DNA of 64,000 bases from an uncultured Peptococcaceae bacterium. GTDB lineage: Bacteria > Bacillota > Peptococcia > Peptococcales > Peptococcaceae. Shown here piece after piece: positions 23,884 through 33,124 of the stretch (position 1 is its first letter; every line of letters starts with the position of its first letter). The DNA lies in NCBI GenBank assembly GCA_910585405.1, contig CAJUDO010000008.1, forward strand, positions 1 through 64,000. Reading direction: 5' to 3'. The position numbers were made by a program, and so were the translations under genes. Under the pieces are notes generated by a model, which did not search any database, was not told the DNA's origin, and saw only the letters and a program-made list of their open reading frames with translations.

Positions 23884-24198
23884 GTGGCAAAAATGAACGT
23901 TAAAAAGGGCGATGAGGTAATCGTAATCGCTGGTAAAGATAAAGGCAAGACTGGTAAAGTGATCGGTGTGATCCCGAGCCAGGATAAAGTGATTGTGGAA
24001 GGTGTTGCCGTTGTAAAACGTCATACCAAACCAACACAGAAAATGCCACAGGGTGGTATTATTGAAAAAGAAGCAGCTATTCACGTATCTAACGTAATGC
24101 CGTTCTGCAGTACCTGCAAAAAAGGCGTAAGAGTAGCGCACACCATCGAGAATGGTAAAAAAATTCGTGTTTGCCGTAAATGTGGCAAGGCACTTTAA
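23884..24198 (+). CDS. rplX: 50S ribosomal protein L24
   Basis: 104 residues with a KOW motif (VKKGDEVIVIAGKDKGKTGK). GTG 23884 is chosen, 5 nt after GGAGGTGA; an in-frame TTG at 23869 lies on the Shine-Dalgarno sequence. The C-terminal CSTC and CRKC pairs could bind zinc. L24 is an assembly initiator of the 50S. Confidence 0.95.
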   Translation: MAKMNVKKGDEVIVIAGKDKGKTGKVIGVIPSQDKVIVEGVAVVKRHTKPTQKMPQGGIIEKEAAIHVSNVMPFCSTCKKGVRVAHTIENGKKIRVCRKCGKAL

Positions 24199-24232
24199 TG
24201 AATAGTCTTGATGGAAAGGAGGCTATATTGAA

Positions 24233-24772
24233 ATGGCTAGATTAAAAGAAAAATATCTGAATGAAGTAGTACCTGGTTTGCAGGAACAATTCAAATATAC
24301 AAATGTGATGGCTATTCCAAAGTTGGATAAAGTGGTAATCAACATTGGTTTAGGTGAAGCGGTACAGAATCCAAAAGCATTGGACGCTGCACTGAATGAT
24401 TTGACTCTGATCACTGGTCAGAAACCAGTTGTAACCAGAGCTAAAAAATCTATTGCTGGTTTCAAATTAAGAGAAGGTATGCCAGTAGGTGTGAAAGTGA
24501 CTTTGCGCGGCGATCGTATGTATGAATTCGTTGACAGACTGCTGAGTGTAGCTCTGCCACGTGTTCGTGATTTCAGAGGCGTTTCTCCAAAGTCTTTTGA
24601 TGGCAGAGGAAATTACAGCCTGGGTCTGAAAGAACAGTTAATTTTCCCTGAAATTGAATATGATAAAATCGATAAACTCAGAGGGATGGAAATTGTTTTT
24701 GCAACAACAGCAAAGACAGATGAAGAAGGTAGAGCACTTCTGAAACTTCTGGGCATGCCATTCGCAAGTTAA
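24233..24772 (+). CDS. rplE: 50S ribosomal protein L5
   Basis: 179 residues. The blocks KLDKVVINIGLGEAVQNPKAL and REGMPVGVKVTLRGDRMYEF are diagnostic. L5 binds 5S rRNA and contacts the P-site tRNA. AAAGGAGG precedes the ATG. Confidence 0.98.
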   Translation: MARLKEKYLNEVVPGLQEQFKYTNVMAIPKLDKVVINIGLGEAVQNPKALDAALNDLTLITGQKPVVTRAKKSIAGFKLREGMPVGVKVTLRGDRMYEFVDRLLSVALPRVRDFRGVSPKSFDGRGNYSLGLKEQLIFPEIEYDKIDKLRGMEIVFATTAKTDEEGRALLKLLGMPFAS

Positions 24773-24791
24773 TTGATTAGGAGGTAATCCT

Positions 24792-24971
24792 GTGGCAAAA
24801 ACATCCATGAAGGTGCGTAAGGCGCCGAAATACAAGGTGAGAGAAGTAAATAGATGTAAAGTTTGCGGACGTCCACATGCATATATGCGCAAATTCGGTC
24901 TTTGCAGAGTATGTTTCCGTGAATTAGCTTATAAAGGCCAACTACCTGGTGTAACGAAATCCAGTTGGTAA
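24792..24971 (+). CDS. rpsN: 30S ribosomal protein S14, zinc-binding type
   Basis: A 59-residue protein from a GTG start (AKTSMKVRKAPKYKVREVNR) behind AGGAGG. The two zinc pairs CKVC and CRVC are complete, so this is the short type-Z S14 and not the ~100-residue zinc-free form. It lies in its usual place between rplE and rpsH. Confidence 0.96.
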   Translation: MAKTSMKVRKAPKYKVREVNRCKVCGRPHAYMRKFGLCRVCFRELAYKGQLPGVTKSSW

Positions 24972-25001
24972 AACCAAATGTATGGAAGGGGGTCGCTGTA
25001 A

Positions 25002-25400
25002 ATGGTAATGACAGATCCAATTGCAGATTTTTTAACAAGAATTCGTAATGCAAATATGGTTATGCACGAGAAAGTAGAAATTCCTGCTTCCAAAACCAAG
25101 ATTGCTTTAGCTGAAATCTTGAAAAATGAAGGTTTCATTAAAGACTATGAACAGGTTGAAGATGGCAAACAGGGAATCATTCGTGTATACTTGAAATATG
25201 GTCCTAATCGTGAAAAAGTCATTTCTGGCTTGAAACGTATCAGCAAACCGGGCTTGAAAGTATATTGCAAAAAAGATGAGATTCCGAAGGTTTTAGGTGG
25301 TTTGGGGATTGCAATTATCTCTACCTCCAAAGGAATTGTGACAGATAAAGAGGCACGCAAGCTAGGCTTAGGCGGCGAAGTTATCTGTTATGTATGGTAA
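25002..25400 (+). CDS. rpsH: 30S ribosomal protein S8
   Basis: 132 residues. TDPIADFLTRIRNANMVMHE at the N-terminus and STSKGIVTDKEARKLGLGGE at the C-terminus identify S8, a central-domain 16S binder and, in E. coli, the spc operon repressor. GAAGGGGG precedes the ATG. Confidence 0.98.
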   Translation: MVMTDPIADFLTRIRNANMVMHEKVEIPASKTKIALAEILKNEGFIKDYEQVEDGKQGIIRVYLKYGPNREKVISGLKRISKPGLKVYCKKDEIPKVLGGLGIAIISTSKGIVTDKEARKLGLGGEVICYVW

Positions 25401-25433
25401 GATCAATAAACTGGTAGTTCAGGAGGTGCAAAA

Positions 25434-25970
25434 ATGTCCCGTATTGGTAAACTTCCTATTAGCATTGTTGACGGCGTAGAAGTAACAATTGCTGAAGGTA
25501 ATCATGTAACTGTAAAAGGACCAAAAGGTCAGTTGGAAAAACAATTACATCCTGATATGATCCTGGAACAGGAAAACGGCCAGGTAAAAGTTATTTGCCC
25601 AGACGACAGCAAAAACGCATTGTGGGGTCTGACCCGTACTTTGTTAAATAACATGGTAATCGGTGTAACACAAGGCTACTCTAAAGCGCTGGAACTGGTT
25701 GGTGTGGGTTACAGAGCACAGTTGCAGGGTAAAAAGCTAGTATTACAGGTTGGGTATTCTCATCCTGTTGAATTTGAACCGGAAGATGGAATGGAAATTG
25801 AAGTTCCAGCTCCAACCCAGATCGTAGTTAAGGGTATTGATAAAGAAAAAGTCGGCAGCCTGGCAGCAAATATTCGTGCCGTACGTGAACCAGAACCTTA
25901 CAAAGGAAAAGGTATCCGTTACGCAGGTGAAGTTGTGAAATTGAAAGCTGGTAAATCTGGCGGTAAATAA
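25434..25970 (+). CDS. rplF: 50S ribosomal protein L6
   Basis: 178 residues with MSRIGKLPISIVDGVEV and the C-terminal EPYKGKGIRYAGEVVKLKAG. It has two homologous domains and lies near the factor-binding site. CAGGAGGTG precedes the ATG. Confidence 0.98.
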   Translation: MSRIGKLPISIVDGVEVTIAEGNHVTVKGPKGQLEKQLHPDMILEQENGQVKVICPDDSKNALWGLTRTLLNNMVIGVTQGYSKALELVGVGYRAQLQGKKLVLQVGYSHPVEFEPEDGMEIEVPAPTQIVVKGIDKEKVGSLAANIRAVREPEPYKGKGIRYAGEVVKLKAGKSGGK

Positions 25971-26021
25971 TAGCCGTTCCTCTAGTTAGAGGGCCAGCTC
26001 CAATGAAAGGAGTGAAATAAC

Positions 26022-26375
26022 GTGATTAAGCAAACCCCAAGAAAAAACATTCGCCAGAAAAAACACTGGAGAACAAGAAATAGAATTAAAGGGACTGCAG
26101 GAAGACCACGTTTAGCAGTATTTAGAAGTACACAGCATATTTATGCTCAGATTATTGATGATACAGTTGGTAACACTTTAGTAGCAGCTTCTACTTTGGA
26201 TGTAAAAGTAGAAGGTAGCAAAACAGAAGCTGCAAAAGCAGTAGGTGTAGCTGTAGCAAAAAAAGCACTGGAAAAAGGCATTGATAAAGTTGTGTTTGAC
26301 CGTGGTGGTAACCTTTATCATGGCCGTATCCAAGCTCTGGCAGAAGGAGCTAGAGAGGCCGGTCTTGATTTCTAA
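26022..26375 (+). CDS. rplR: 50S ribosomal protein L18
   Basis: 117 residues from a GTG start behind AAAGGAG. RLAVFRSTQHIYAQIIDD and the C-terminal VVFDRGGNLYHGRIQALAEG are diagnostic. It binds 5S rRNA with L5. Confidence 0.98.
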   Translation: MIKQTPRKNIRQKKHWRTRNRIKGTAGRPRLAVFRSTQHIYAQIIDDTVGNTLVAASTLDVKVEGSKTEAAKAVGVAVAKKALEKGIDKVVFDRGGNLYHGRIQALAEGAREAGLDF

Positions 26376-26399
26376 TCAACGACGAAGGAGGGAAAGGTA

Positions 26400-26900
26400 T
26401 TGGCAAGACTAGATGCTAACAACTATGAATTGAAAGAAAAAGTTGTCCAGATCAACCGTGTAGCGAAAACTGTAAAAGGTGGCCGTCGTATGAGCTTCAG
26501 TGCTCTGGTTGTTGTTGGGAACGAAAATGGCATTGTTGGTGTTGGTATGGGGAAAGCAAACGAAGTACCAGAAGCAATCCGTAAAGGCATCGAAGATGCA
26601 AAGAAAAATTTGATTGAAGTACCAGTAGTAAATGGTACAATTCCACATGAACTCGTTGGTCGTTTCGGCGCAGGTCGCGTAATGCTGAGACCAGCTGCAG
26701 AAGGTACCGGAGTTATAGCTGGCGGTGCAGTACGTGCAGTTGTGGAATTGGCTGGTATCAAAAATATCTTAGCAAAATCTCTGGGTTCTGACACAAGTTT
26801 GAACATCGTGAAAGCTACTATGCAGGGCTTAGGTGCCATGAAGAGAGTAGAAGATGTAGCAAGACTGCGTGGTAAGACCGTTGAAGAAATCTTAGGTTAA
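26400..26900 (+). CDS. rpsE: 30S ribosomal protein S5
   Basis: 166 residues. The start is TTG (ARLDANNYELKEKVVQINRV) behind AAGGAGGG; there is no ATG in a better place. RMSFSALVVVGNENGIVGVG marks the double-stranded RNA-binding domain. S5 contributes to decoding fidelity. Confidence 0.97.
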   Translation: MARLDANNYELKEKVVQINRVAKTVKGGRRMSFSALVVVGNENGIVGVGMGKANEVPEAIRKGIEDAKKNLIEVPVVNGTIPHELVGRFGAGRVMLRPAAEGTGVIAGGAVRAVVELAGIKNILAKSLGSDTSLNIVKATMQGLGAMKRVEDVARLRGKTVEEILG

Positions 26901-26913
26901 GGGGGATTCTGAG

Positions 26914-27093
26914 ATGGCACAGCTAAAAATTACTTTGGTAAGAAGCGTAATCGGTTCACCTGAAAAACAGAGAAAAGTCGTAAAAGCCCTCGGCCTCAAG
27001 AAAACAAATAGTTCTGTTGTACAGGACGACAATGCTGTTATCAGAGGTATGATTGCAAAAGTTCATCACTTAGTAAGTGTTGAAGAAGTATAA
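26914..27093 (+). CDS. rpmD: 50S ribosomal protein L30
   Basis: 59 residues: AQLKITLVRSVIGSPEKQRK followed by VVKALGL is the typical L30 start. GGGGGA lies 8 nt before the ATG, and the gene occupies its usual place between rpsE and rplO. Confidence 0.96.
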   Translation: MAQLKITLVRSVIGSPEKQRKVVKALGLKKTNSSVVQDDNAVIRGMIAKVHHLVSVEEV

Positions 27094-27117
27094 GCTTAAT
27101 GTAGGAGGTGTTTTTAA

Positions 27118-27564
27118 GTGAAACTCCATGAGCTAAAACCTGCTGAAGGGTCTAAACAGGCTCCAAAGCGTAAAGGTAGAGGTATTGGTTCCGGTTTAGG
27201 TAAAACTGCCGGTAAAGGTCATAAAGGTCAGAAAGCTCGTTCTGGTGGCGGCAAGGGCCCTGCATTCGAAGGTGGTCAGACACCATTACAGCGTCGTATG
27301 CCAAAAAGAGGATTTACAAATGCGATGTTCAAAGTAGAATACACAGAAGTAAATCTGGACCGTTTAGAACGGTTTGAAGCAAATACTGAAATTACACCAG
27401 AGCTGTTATTTGACAACGGCATCGTAAAACAGGTTAAAAACGGTGGCGTAAAAATTCTGGGCAATGGCGAAGTTACAAAAGCATTCACTGTAAAGGCAAA
27501 TGCTTTCAGTAAATCTGCTCAGGAAAAAATTGAAGCAGCTGGTGGCCGAGTAGAGGTGATCTAA
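27118..27564 (+). CDS. rplO: 50S ribosomal protein L15
   Basis: 148 residues from a GTG start (KLHELKPAEGSKQAPKRKGR) behind AGGAGGTG. The Gly/Lys-rich N-terminal extension GKTAGKGHKGQKARSGGGK threads into 23S rRNA. The stop abuts the secY start. Confidence 0.97.
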   Translation: MKLHELKPAEGSKQAPKRKGRGIGSGLGKTAGKGHKGQKARSGGGKGPAFEGGQTPLQRRMPKRGFTNAMFKVEYTEVNLDRLERFEANTEITPELLFDNGIVKQVKNGGVKILGNGEVTKAFTVKANAFSKSAQEKIEAAGGRVEVI

Positions 27565-28815
27565 TTGTTATCAACTCTCAGAAATGCAGTAAAGGCTGAA
27601 GATACTCGTAAAAAAATACTTTTTACGTTAATGATGTTCCTGGTTTTCCGTATTGGTGCGCACATTCCAGTGCCGAATATTGATAGCAATATCATAAATC
27701 AGCTAGCAGATCAAGCGAAATTGTTAGGCTTTTTTGATATGGTATCTGGTGGTGCATTTAGAAACTTTTCTATTTTTGCGATGAGTATTACACCATATAT
27801 CAACGCATCAATTATTATACAGCTGTTGACTGTAATTGTTCCGAGATTGGAACAGTTGGCCAAAGAGGACCGTAAAAAAATTGTTGAGTATACTAGATAT
27901 TTGACTGTTGTATTAGCCTTTATTCAGGCTATTGGTGTTTCCTTTGGCTTTAGATCCGCGCTAGTAAGCGATTCTTTTGGCAGCATTGCACTGATTGCTT
28001 TGACATTGACTGCCGGTACAGCATGCTTGATGTGGATTGGTGAGTTGATTACAGAAAAAGGCATCGGTAATGGTATTTCCCTGATTATTTTTGCGGGGAT
28101 TGTTTCTCGTCTGCCTCACGGGCTCTTCACATTATACAATTTCGTTGTAGAACGTGGTGCAATGGGTTTCCTGATTGTATTGCTATTTGCGGTAATCGCG
28201 TTGGCAGCAATTGTGGCTGTTGTAGCAATTCAGGAAGGACAGAGAAGAATTCCTGTGCAGTATGCAAAACGTGTAGTTGGCCGTAAGGTATATGGCGGAC
28301 AGTCCACACATATTCCAATCAAAGTAAACTCTGCAGGGGTAATTCCTATTATCTTTGCGATGTCTATCTTGATGTTCCCTGGCACAGTTGCTTCATTTTT
28401 CCCAAATAACGGCTTTGCTCAGGTGGTAACAGGATTTTTTGATTATCGTGGTGTTCCATATAATATTTTATATGCACTGTTAATCGTGTTCTTCACCTAT
28501 TTTTATTCTGCTATTAGCTTCAATCCCGTAGATGTAGCAGATAATATTAAGAAAAACGGTGGGTTTATTCCTGGGTTGCGCCCAGGTAGACCAACATCTG
28601 ATTATATCGCCAAGGTAATGGGTAGAATTACTCTCTTTGGTGCAATTTTCTTAGCTGCTATCGCAGTTTTGCCGGCATTATTGATGGGCCTGTTAGGTCT
28701 GGATATTTCTTTCGGCGGCACAGCGCTATTGATCGTAGTGGGCGTAGCCTTAGATACGATGAAACAATTGGAAGCATCTTTATTGATGCGCAGCTATGAA
28801 GGCTTTATGAAGTAA
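27565..28815 (+). CDS. secY: protein translocase subunit SecY
   Basis: The channel subunit of the Sec translocon: 416 residues, ten transmembrane helices. The plug and TM2 region reads FDMVSGGAFRNFSIFAMSIT, and the cytosolic loop has RRIPVQYAKRVVGRKVYGG. Translation starts at TTG 27565, directly after the rplO stop, with AGAGGTGAT upstream. SecE and SecG are not in the window. Confidence 0.97.
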   Translation: MLSTLRNAVKAEDTRKKILFTLMMFLVFRIGAHIPVPNIDSNIINQLADQAKLLGFFDMVSGGAFRNFSIFAMSITPYINASIIIQLLTVIVPRLEQLAKEDRKKIVEYTRYLTVVLAFIQAIGVSFGFRSALVSDSFGSIALIALTLTAGTACLMWIGELITEKGIGNGISLIIFAGIVSRLPHGLFTLYNFVVERGAMGFLIVLLFAVIALAAIVAVVAIQEGQRRIPVQYAKRVVGRKVYGGQSTHIPIKVNSAGVIPIIFAMSILMFPGTVASFFPNNGFAQVVTGFFDYRGVPYNILYALLIVFFTYFYSAISFNPVDVADNIKKNGGFIPGLRPGRPTSDYIAKVMGRITLFGAIFLAAIAVLPALLMGLLGLDISFGGTALLIVVGVALDTMKQLEASLLMRSYEGFMK

Positions 28816-28835
28816 TGTGATTTGGAGGGATTACA

Positions 28836-29483
28836 GTGAAGATTATACTGATGGGGCCTCCCGGCGCCGGAAAAGGGACACAGGCGGAAAAACTGGTTAA
28901 GTTATATCAGATTCCCCACATTTCCACCGGTGATATGTTTCGTAAAGCACAAAAGGACGGCACAGAATTGGGCCTGAAAGCAAAAGAATATATGGAGCAG
29001 GGACAACTGGTACCAGATGAAGTAACAGTTGGTATCGTAAGAGAACGTCTGGCAGAAGCAGACTGTAAAGATGGATTCCTTTTGGATGGATTTCCGAGAA
29101 CTGTGCAGCAGGCTGATGCACTGGATGGAATTTTAAAAGACTTGGGTATGGTATTGGATCGCGTAATCAACATTGAAGTTGATAAGGCATTTTTGGTGGA
29201 CCGGCTGACCGGACGCCGCGTATGCAGAACCTGCGGTGCGACATTTCATGTAGTCAATAAAGCTCCAAAAGTGGAAGGCGTTTGCGATAAATGCGGTGGC
29301 GAATTGTACCAGCGCAATGACGACAAAATTGAAACAGTTAGTAATCGATTAGATGTATATGCTGCGCAGACTGCGCCGCTAATTGAATACTATCAATCCA
29401 AAGGTATTATGAGCTCTATAGATGGAAGCAAATCTATGGAAGACGTATTAGCTGATATTCGTTCAGCTTTAGGGAGCAACTAA
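28836..29483 (+). CDS. adk: adenylate kinase
   Basis: 215 residues. It converts AMP and ATP to two ADP. The P-loop GPPGAGKGTQ is at residues ~7-16. The LID domain holds a four-Cys zinc site (CRTC and CDKC), the Gram-positive type. GTG start at 28836 behind TTGGAGGG. It follows secY as in most Firmicutes. Confidence 0.97.
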   Translation: MKIILMGPPGAGKGTQAEKLVKLYQIPHISTGDMFRKAQKDGTELGLKAKEYMEQGQLVPDEVTVGIVRERLAEADCKDGFLLDGFPRTVQQADALDGILKDLGMVLDRVINIEVDKAFLVDRLTGRRVCRTCGATFHVVNKAPKVEGVCDKCGGELYQRNDDKIETVSNRLDVYAAQTAPLIEYYQSKGIMSSIDGSKSMEDVLADIRSALGSN

Positions 29484-29485
29484 GC

Positions 29486-30232
29486 ATGATTCATGCCAAA
29501 TCTTCGCGGGAGATTCAATATATGCGTGATGCAGGTCGCATTGTGGCCCAAACCCACGAGGAACTCGCTAAGGCTGTAAAGCCAGGTGTTGGTACCAAAG
29601 AACTAGACCAGATTGCGGAAGACTATATCATATCCAAAGGTGCTGAGCCATCTTTTAAAGGATATCGTGGTTTTCCTGCTGCAATCTGTACTTCCGTTAA
29701 TCATGTTGTAGTACATGGAATTCCAGGTTTAGAAACGGTAAAGAATGGTGATATTATCAGTATTGATATTGGCGTCGTGATCAATGGCTATCACGGTGAC
29801 GCTGCCAGAACGATACCGGTTGGTGAGATTTCTGCGACTACAGAAAAGCTGTTGCAAGTCACAGAAGAAAGTTTGTACAAAGGGATTGAGCAGGCCGTTA
29901 TTGGAAACAGGCTCTCCGATATATCCCATGCTGTGCAAACTCATGCGGAAGGTAATGGCTTCTCGGTTGTGCGTAACTACTGCGGTCATGGAATTGGGCG
30001 CAGTATGCACGAAGAGCCACAAATTCTAAATTATGGAGATCCTGGACATGGCCCGCGGCTGAAGGCTGGTTATTGTTTGGCGATCGAGCCTATGGTCAAT
30101 GTCGGTACACATGGTGTTTCGGTCTTGAAAGACGGATGGACTGTGATTACAAATGATAAACAGTTATCTGCTCATTTTGAACATTCTGTTGCGATTACAG
30201 AAGATGGGCCATTAATTTTAACGGAATTGTAA
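29486..30232 (+). CDS. map: methionine aminopeptidase, type I
   Basis: 248 residues. It removes the N-terminal Met from nascent proteins. The metal ligands are visible: the two Asp of SIDIGVVINGYHGDAARTIP, His in GHGIGRSMHEEP, and the two Glu in IEPMV and near the C-terminus. There is no N-terminal zinc-finger extension. The ATG at 29486 is 2 nt after adk. Confidence 0.97.
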   Translation: MIHAKSSREIQYMRDAGRIVAQTHEELAKAVKPGVGTKELDQIAEDYIISKGAEPSFKGYRGFPAAICTSVNHVVVHGIPGLETVKNGDIISIDIGVVINGYHGDAARTIPVGEISATTEKLLQVTEESLYKGIEQAVIGNRLSDISHAVQTHAEGNGFSVVRNYCGHGIGRSMHEEPQILNYGDPGHGPRLKAGYCLAIEPMVNVGTHGVSVLKDGWTVITNDKQLSAHFEHSVAITEDGPLILTEL

Positions 30233-30267
30233 AAGTCGAAGGTGTAATGAAGGAGGCTATCTCATAT

Positions 30268-30483
30268 ATGTCTAAGGATGTCATTGAAGTAGAAGGAACA
30301 GTAATTGAACCTCTGCCAAATGCAATGTTTCAGGTTGAACTGGAAAATGGGCATAAGGTATTGGCGCATGTTTCCGGCAAAATCAGAATGAATTTTATTA
30401 AAATTTTACCCGGGGACAGAGTGACAGTGGAACTCTCTCCATATGATCTGAGTCGAGGTCGGATCACATACCGGTTTAAGTAA
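30268..30483 (+). CDS. infA: translation initiation factor IF-1
   Basis: 71 residues, an OB fold (SKDVIEVEGTVIEPLPNAMF, then HVSGKIRMNFIKILPGDRV). ATG 30268 is used; AAGGAGG lies 11 nt upstream within a longer possible frame from 30247. The KOW-type gene often found between map and infA in Firmicutes is absent. Confidence 0.97.
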   Translation: MSKDVIEVEGTVIEPLPNAMFQVELENGHKVLAHVSGKIRMNFIKILPGDRVTVELSPYDLSRGRITYRFK

Positions 30484-30518
30484 GATACTTCCTATTTCCG
30501 ATAAGGAGGGTATAAGCA

Positions 30519-30632
30519 ATGAAAGTAAGAGCTTCTGTAAAGCCAATTTGTGAAAAATGCAAAATCATTCGCCGAAAAGGTGCAGTGATGGTAATTTGCG
30601 AAAATCCAAAACATAAACAGAAACAAGGTTAA
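30519..30632 (+). CDS. rpmJ: 50S ribosomal protein L36, zinc type
   Basis: 37 residues: MKVRASVKPICEKCKIIRRK with C-terminal CENPKHKQKQG. The three Cys and one His zinc site is complete. AAGGAGGG precedes the ATG. Normal position between infA and rpsM. Confidence 0.97.
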   Translation: MKVRASVKPICEKCKIIRRKGAVMVICENPKHKQKQG

Positions 30633-30667
30633 TTTATAAATAGAGTTTCTCATGGGAGGTGCATCAA

Positions 30668-31036
30668 ATGGCACGAATCGTTGGTATTGATTTACCAAGA
30701 GAAAAAAGAGTTGTAATCGGCTTGACATATATCTATGGTATTGGCAAAGCTACTGCTGAAAAAATCGTGGCAGAAGCAGGAATCAATCCTGACACAAGAG
30801 TACGTGATCTGACAGAAGAAGAAGTACAGAAACTGAGAGAGATTGTTGGTAAATTAAAGGTTGAAGGTGACCTGCGCCGCGAAATTTCTCTGAATATCAA
30901 ACGTCTGTCTGAAATCGGTTGCTATCGCGGAGTGAGACACCGCAGAGGTCTGCCGGTTAGAGGCCAGAGAACAAAAACAAATGCAAGAACTCGTAAAGGT
31001 AAAGTTAGAGCTGTAGGTGCGAAACGTAAAAAGTAA
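30668..31036 (+). CDS. rpsM: 30S ribosomal protein S13
   Basis: 122 residues from ATG 30668 (ARIVGIDLPREKRVVIGLTY), with GGGAGGTG upstream; the GTG at 30659 overlaps that site. The basic C-terminus RGQRTKTNARTRKGK contacts the P-site tRNA. Confidence 0.97.
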   Translation: MARIVGIDLPREKRVVIGLTYIYGIGKATAEKIVAEAGINPDTRVRDLTEEEVQKLREIVGKLKVEGDLRREISLNIKRLSEIGCYRGVRHRRGLPVRGQRTKTNARTRKGKVRAVGAKRKK

Positions 31037-31051
31037 GAGGTGATATGTTAA

Positions 31052-31450
31052 ATGGCTAGACCAAAGACTGCTAATACTCGTGTAAAACGCAGAGAACGTA
31101 AAAATGTTGATAAGGGTATCGCTCATATCAAATCTACATTTAACAATACAATCGTTACCATCACAGATATGAATGGTAACGCCTTATCTTGGGCCAGTGC
31201 TGGTGGCATGGGTTTCAAAGGATCCAGAAAGAGCACACCGTATGCAGCACAGACTGCGGCTGATACTGCTGCAAAAGCTGCTATGGAACATGGTTTGAGA
31301 GAAGTTGAATGTTATGTAAAAGGCCCTGGTGCTGGTAGAGAAGCTGCAATTCGCTCCTTACAGGCTGCAGGTTTAGAAGTAAGTATGATTAAGGACGTAA
31401 CTCCAATTCCTCATAATGGTTGTCGTCCACCAAAACGTAGAAGAGTCTGA
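31052..31450 (+). CDS. rpsK: 30S ribosomal protein S11
   Basis: 132 residues. IAHIKSTFNNTIVTITDMNG and the C-terminal DVTPIPHNGCRPPKRRRV are diagnostic. S11 lies on the platform near the Shine-Dalgarno helix. AGAGGTGAT precedes the ATG. Confidence 0.98.
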   Translation: MARPKTANTRVKRRERKNVDKGIAHIKSTFNNTIVTITDMNGNALSWASAGGMGFKGSRKSTPYAAQTAADTAAKAAMEHGLREVECYVKGPGAGREAAIRSLQAAGLEVSMIKDVTPIPHNGCRPPKRRRV

Positions 31451-31467
31451 GGAGGTGCAATTGAGGA

Positions 31468-32094
31468 ATGGCTAGATATACAGGTCCTGTTTGCCGTTTG
31501 TGCCGTAGAGAAGGCGTAAAACTGTTCTTGAAAGGTGATCGCTGCTACTCCGGCAAATGTGCAATTGAAAATAGAAATTATGCGCCTGGCCAGCATGGTC
31601 AACGCAGAAATAAGCAGAGTGAATACGGTTTGCAGCTGAGAGAAAAGCAGAAGGCTCGTCGTATTTATGGTGTATTAGAAAATCAGTTTGAAACTTATTT
31701 CGATAAAGCTGAACGTAGAAAAGGTGTCACAGGTGAAAATCTGCTGATTTTGTTAGAAAGCCGTTTTGATAATGTTGTTTATCGTGCAGGCTTTGCAGCT
31801 TCCAGAAAACAAGCTAGACAGTTTGTGCGCCATAATCATTTTACTGTGAATGGCAAAAAAGCAAACATCCCATCCATGGAATTAAAAGTCGGTGATGTAA
31901 TTCAGCTGAAAGAAAAGAGCAAGAGCTCTGCGCTGATTAAAGAATTGGCTGATAATCTGGGTTCTAAAAATCCTCCTGCATGGCTGGAACTTGATGTAGA
32001 CAATTTGTCCGCTAAAGTTGTGAGAATGCCAAGTAAAGAAGATATTGATATACCAGTTGAAGAACAGATGATTGTTGAGTTGTACTCCAAATAA
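31468..32094 (+). CDS. rpsD: 30S ribosomal protein S4, zinc-ribbon type
   Basis: 208 residues with an S4 RNA-binding domain (LLESRFDNVVYRAGFAASRK). The N-terminus has CRLC and CYSGKC, the zinc-binding version found in many Clostridia. S4 is a primary 16S binder and a repressor of ribosomal genes in other bacteria. GAGGAGGTG is upstream. Confidence 0.98.
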   Translation: MARYTGPVCRLCRREGVKLFLKGDRCYSGKCAIENRNYAPGQHGQRRNKQSEYGLQLREKQKARRIYGVLENQFETYFDKAERRKGVTGENLLILLESRFDNVVYRAGFAASRKQARQFVRHNHFTVNGKKANIPSMELKVGDVIQLKEKSKSSALIKELADNLGSKNPPAWLELDVDNLSAKVVRMPSKEDIDIPVEEQMIVELYSK

Positions 32095-32145
32095 TTGATA
32101 ATCATGACTCTTAGGTTATACTGCGTATAAGTAGGAGGTTGAAAG

Positions 32146-33093
32146 ATGATTGAAATTGAAAAACCAAATATTGAACGTGTTGCGATGAGCGACGACAATA
32201 CTTATGGTAAATTCGTTGTAGAACCCCTTGAAAAAGGGTATGGAACAACACTGGGAAATTCCTTGAGACGTATTTTACTATCCTCTCTGCCTGGTACAGC
32301 GATTACTTCCATCAAAATTGACGGCGTACTGCATGAGTTCTCCACAGTACCTGGTGTAGTGGAAGATGTGGCGGATATTATTTTAAATATCAAATCATTG
32401 GCGTTAAAATCTGACACAGATGAACCACAGATTATTGTCATTGATGCCAACGGACCAGGTGAAGTGACTGCTGCAGATATCATTACGACAGAATCCGTTG
32501 AGATACTGAACGGGGATTTGCACATTGCAACGTTGGATGAAGACAGCCGTTTATATATTGAGATGGTAGTAGAGCGTGGTCGTGGTTATGTATCTTCTGT
32601 AAAAAATAAAAAAGAAGATCAGCCAATAGGAACAATTCCGATTGATTCTATTTATACTCCTATTCACAAAGTTAACTTTTATCTGGAAGATACGCGCGTT
32701 GGTCAGCGGACTGACTACGATAAGCTGACATTGGAATTATGGAGCAATGGCAGTATCAAGCCGGATGATGCGGTGAGTTTGGCTGCAAGAATTTTAAGTG
32801 ATCACTTGAAATTATTTATCGGCTTGACCGACGGCATGGATCATGTGCCAATCATGGTAGAAAAAGAAGAAGAGGAAAAGAATAAGATTTTGGATATGAC
32901 CATTGAAGAGTTAGACCTATCTGTTCGTTCCTATAATTGTTTAAAACGCGCTGGAATCAATACAGTTTCTGAGTTAACGCAGAAAACAGAGGATGATATG
33001 ATGAAGGTGCGGAATTTGGGCAAAAAATCCCTGGAAGAAGTTCAGCAAAAAATGGAGGCTCTTGGTTTAGGCTTGAGATCCACAGAAGAATAG
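32146..33093 (+). CDS. rpoA: DNA-directed RNA polymerase subunit alpha
   Basis: 315 residues. The N-terminal dimerisation domain has GYGTTLGNSLRRILLSSLPG, and the C-terminal domain, which binds UP elements and activators, contains LKRAGINTVSELTQKTEDDM. Length is normal. TAGGAGGTTGAAAG precedes the ATG. Confidence 0.98.
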   Translation: MIEIEKPNIERVAMSDDNTYGKFVVEPLEKGYGTTLGNSLRRILLSSLPGTAITSIKIDGVLHEFSTVPGVVEDVADIILNIKSLALKSDTDEPQIIVIDANGPGEVTAADIITTESVEILNGDLHIATLDEDSRLYIEMVVERGRGYVSSVKNKKEDQPIGTIPIDSIYTPIHKVNFYLEDTRVGQRTDYDKLTLELWSNGSIKPDDAVSLAARILSDHLKLFIGLTDGMDHVPIMVEKEEEEKNKILDMTIEELDLSVRSYNCLKRAGINTVSELTQKTEDDMMKVRNLGKKSLEEVQQKMEALGLGLRSTEE

Positions 33094-33124
33094 AAGTGAA
33101 TTTTGTAGTAAAGGAGGAACAAAA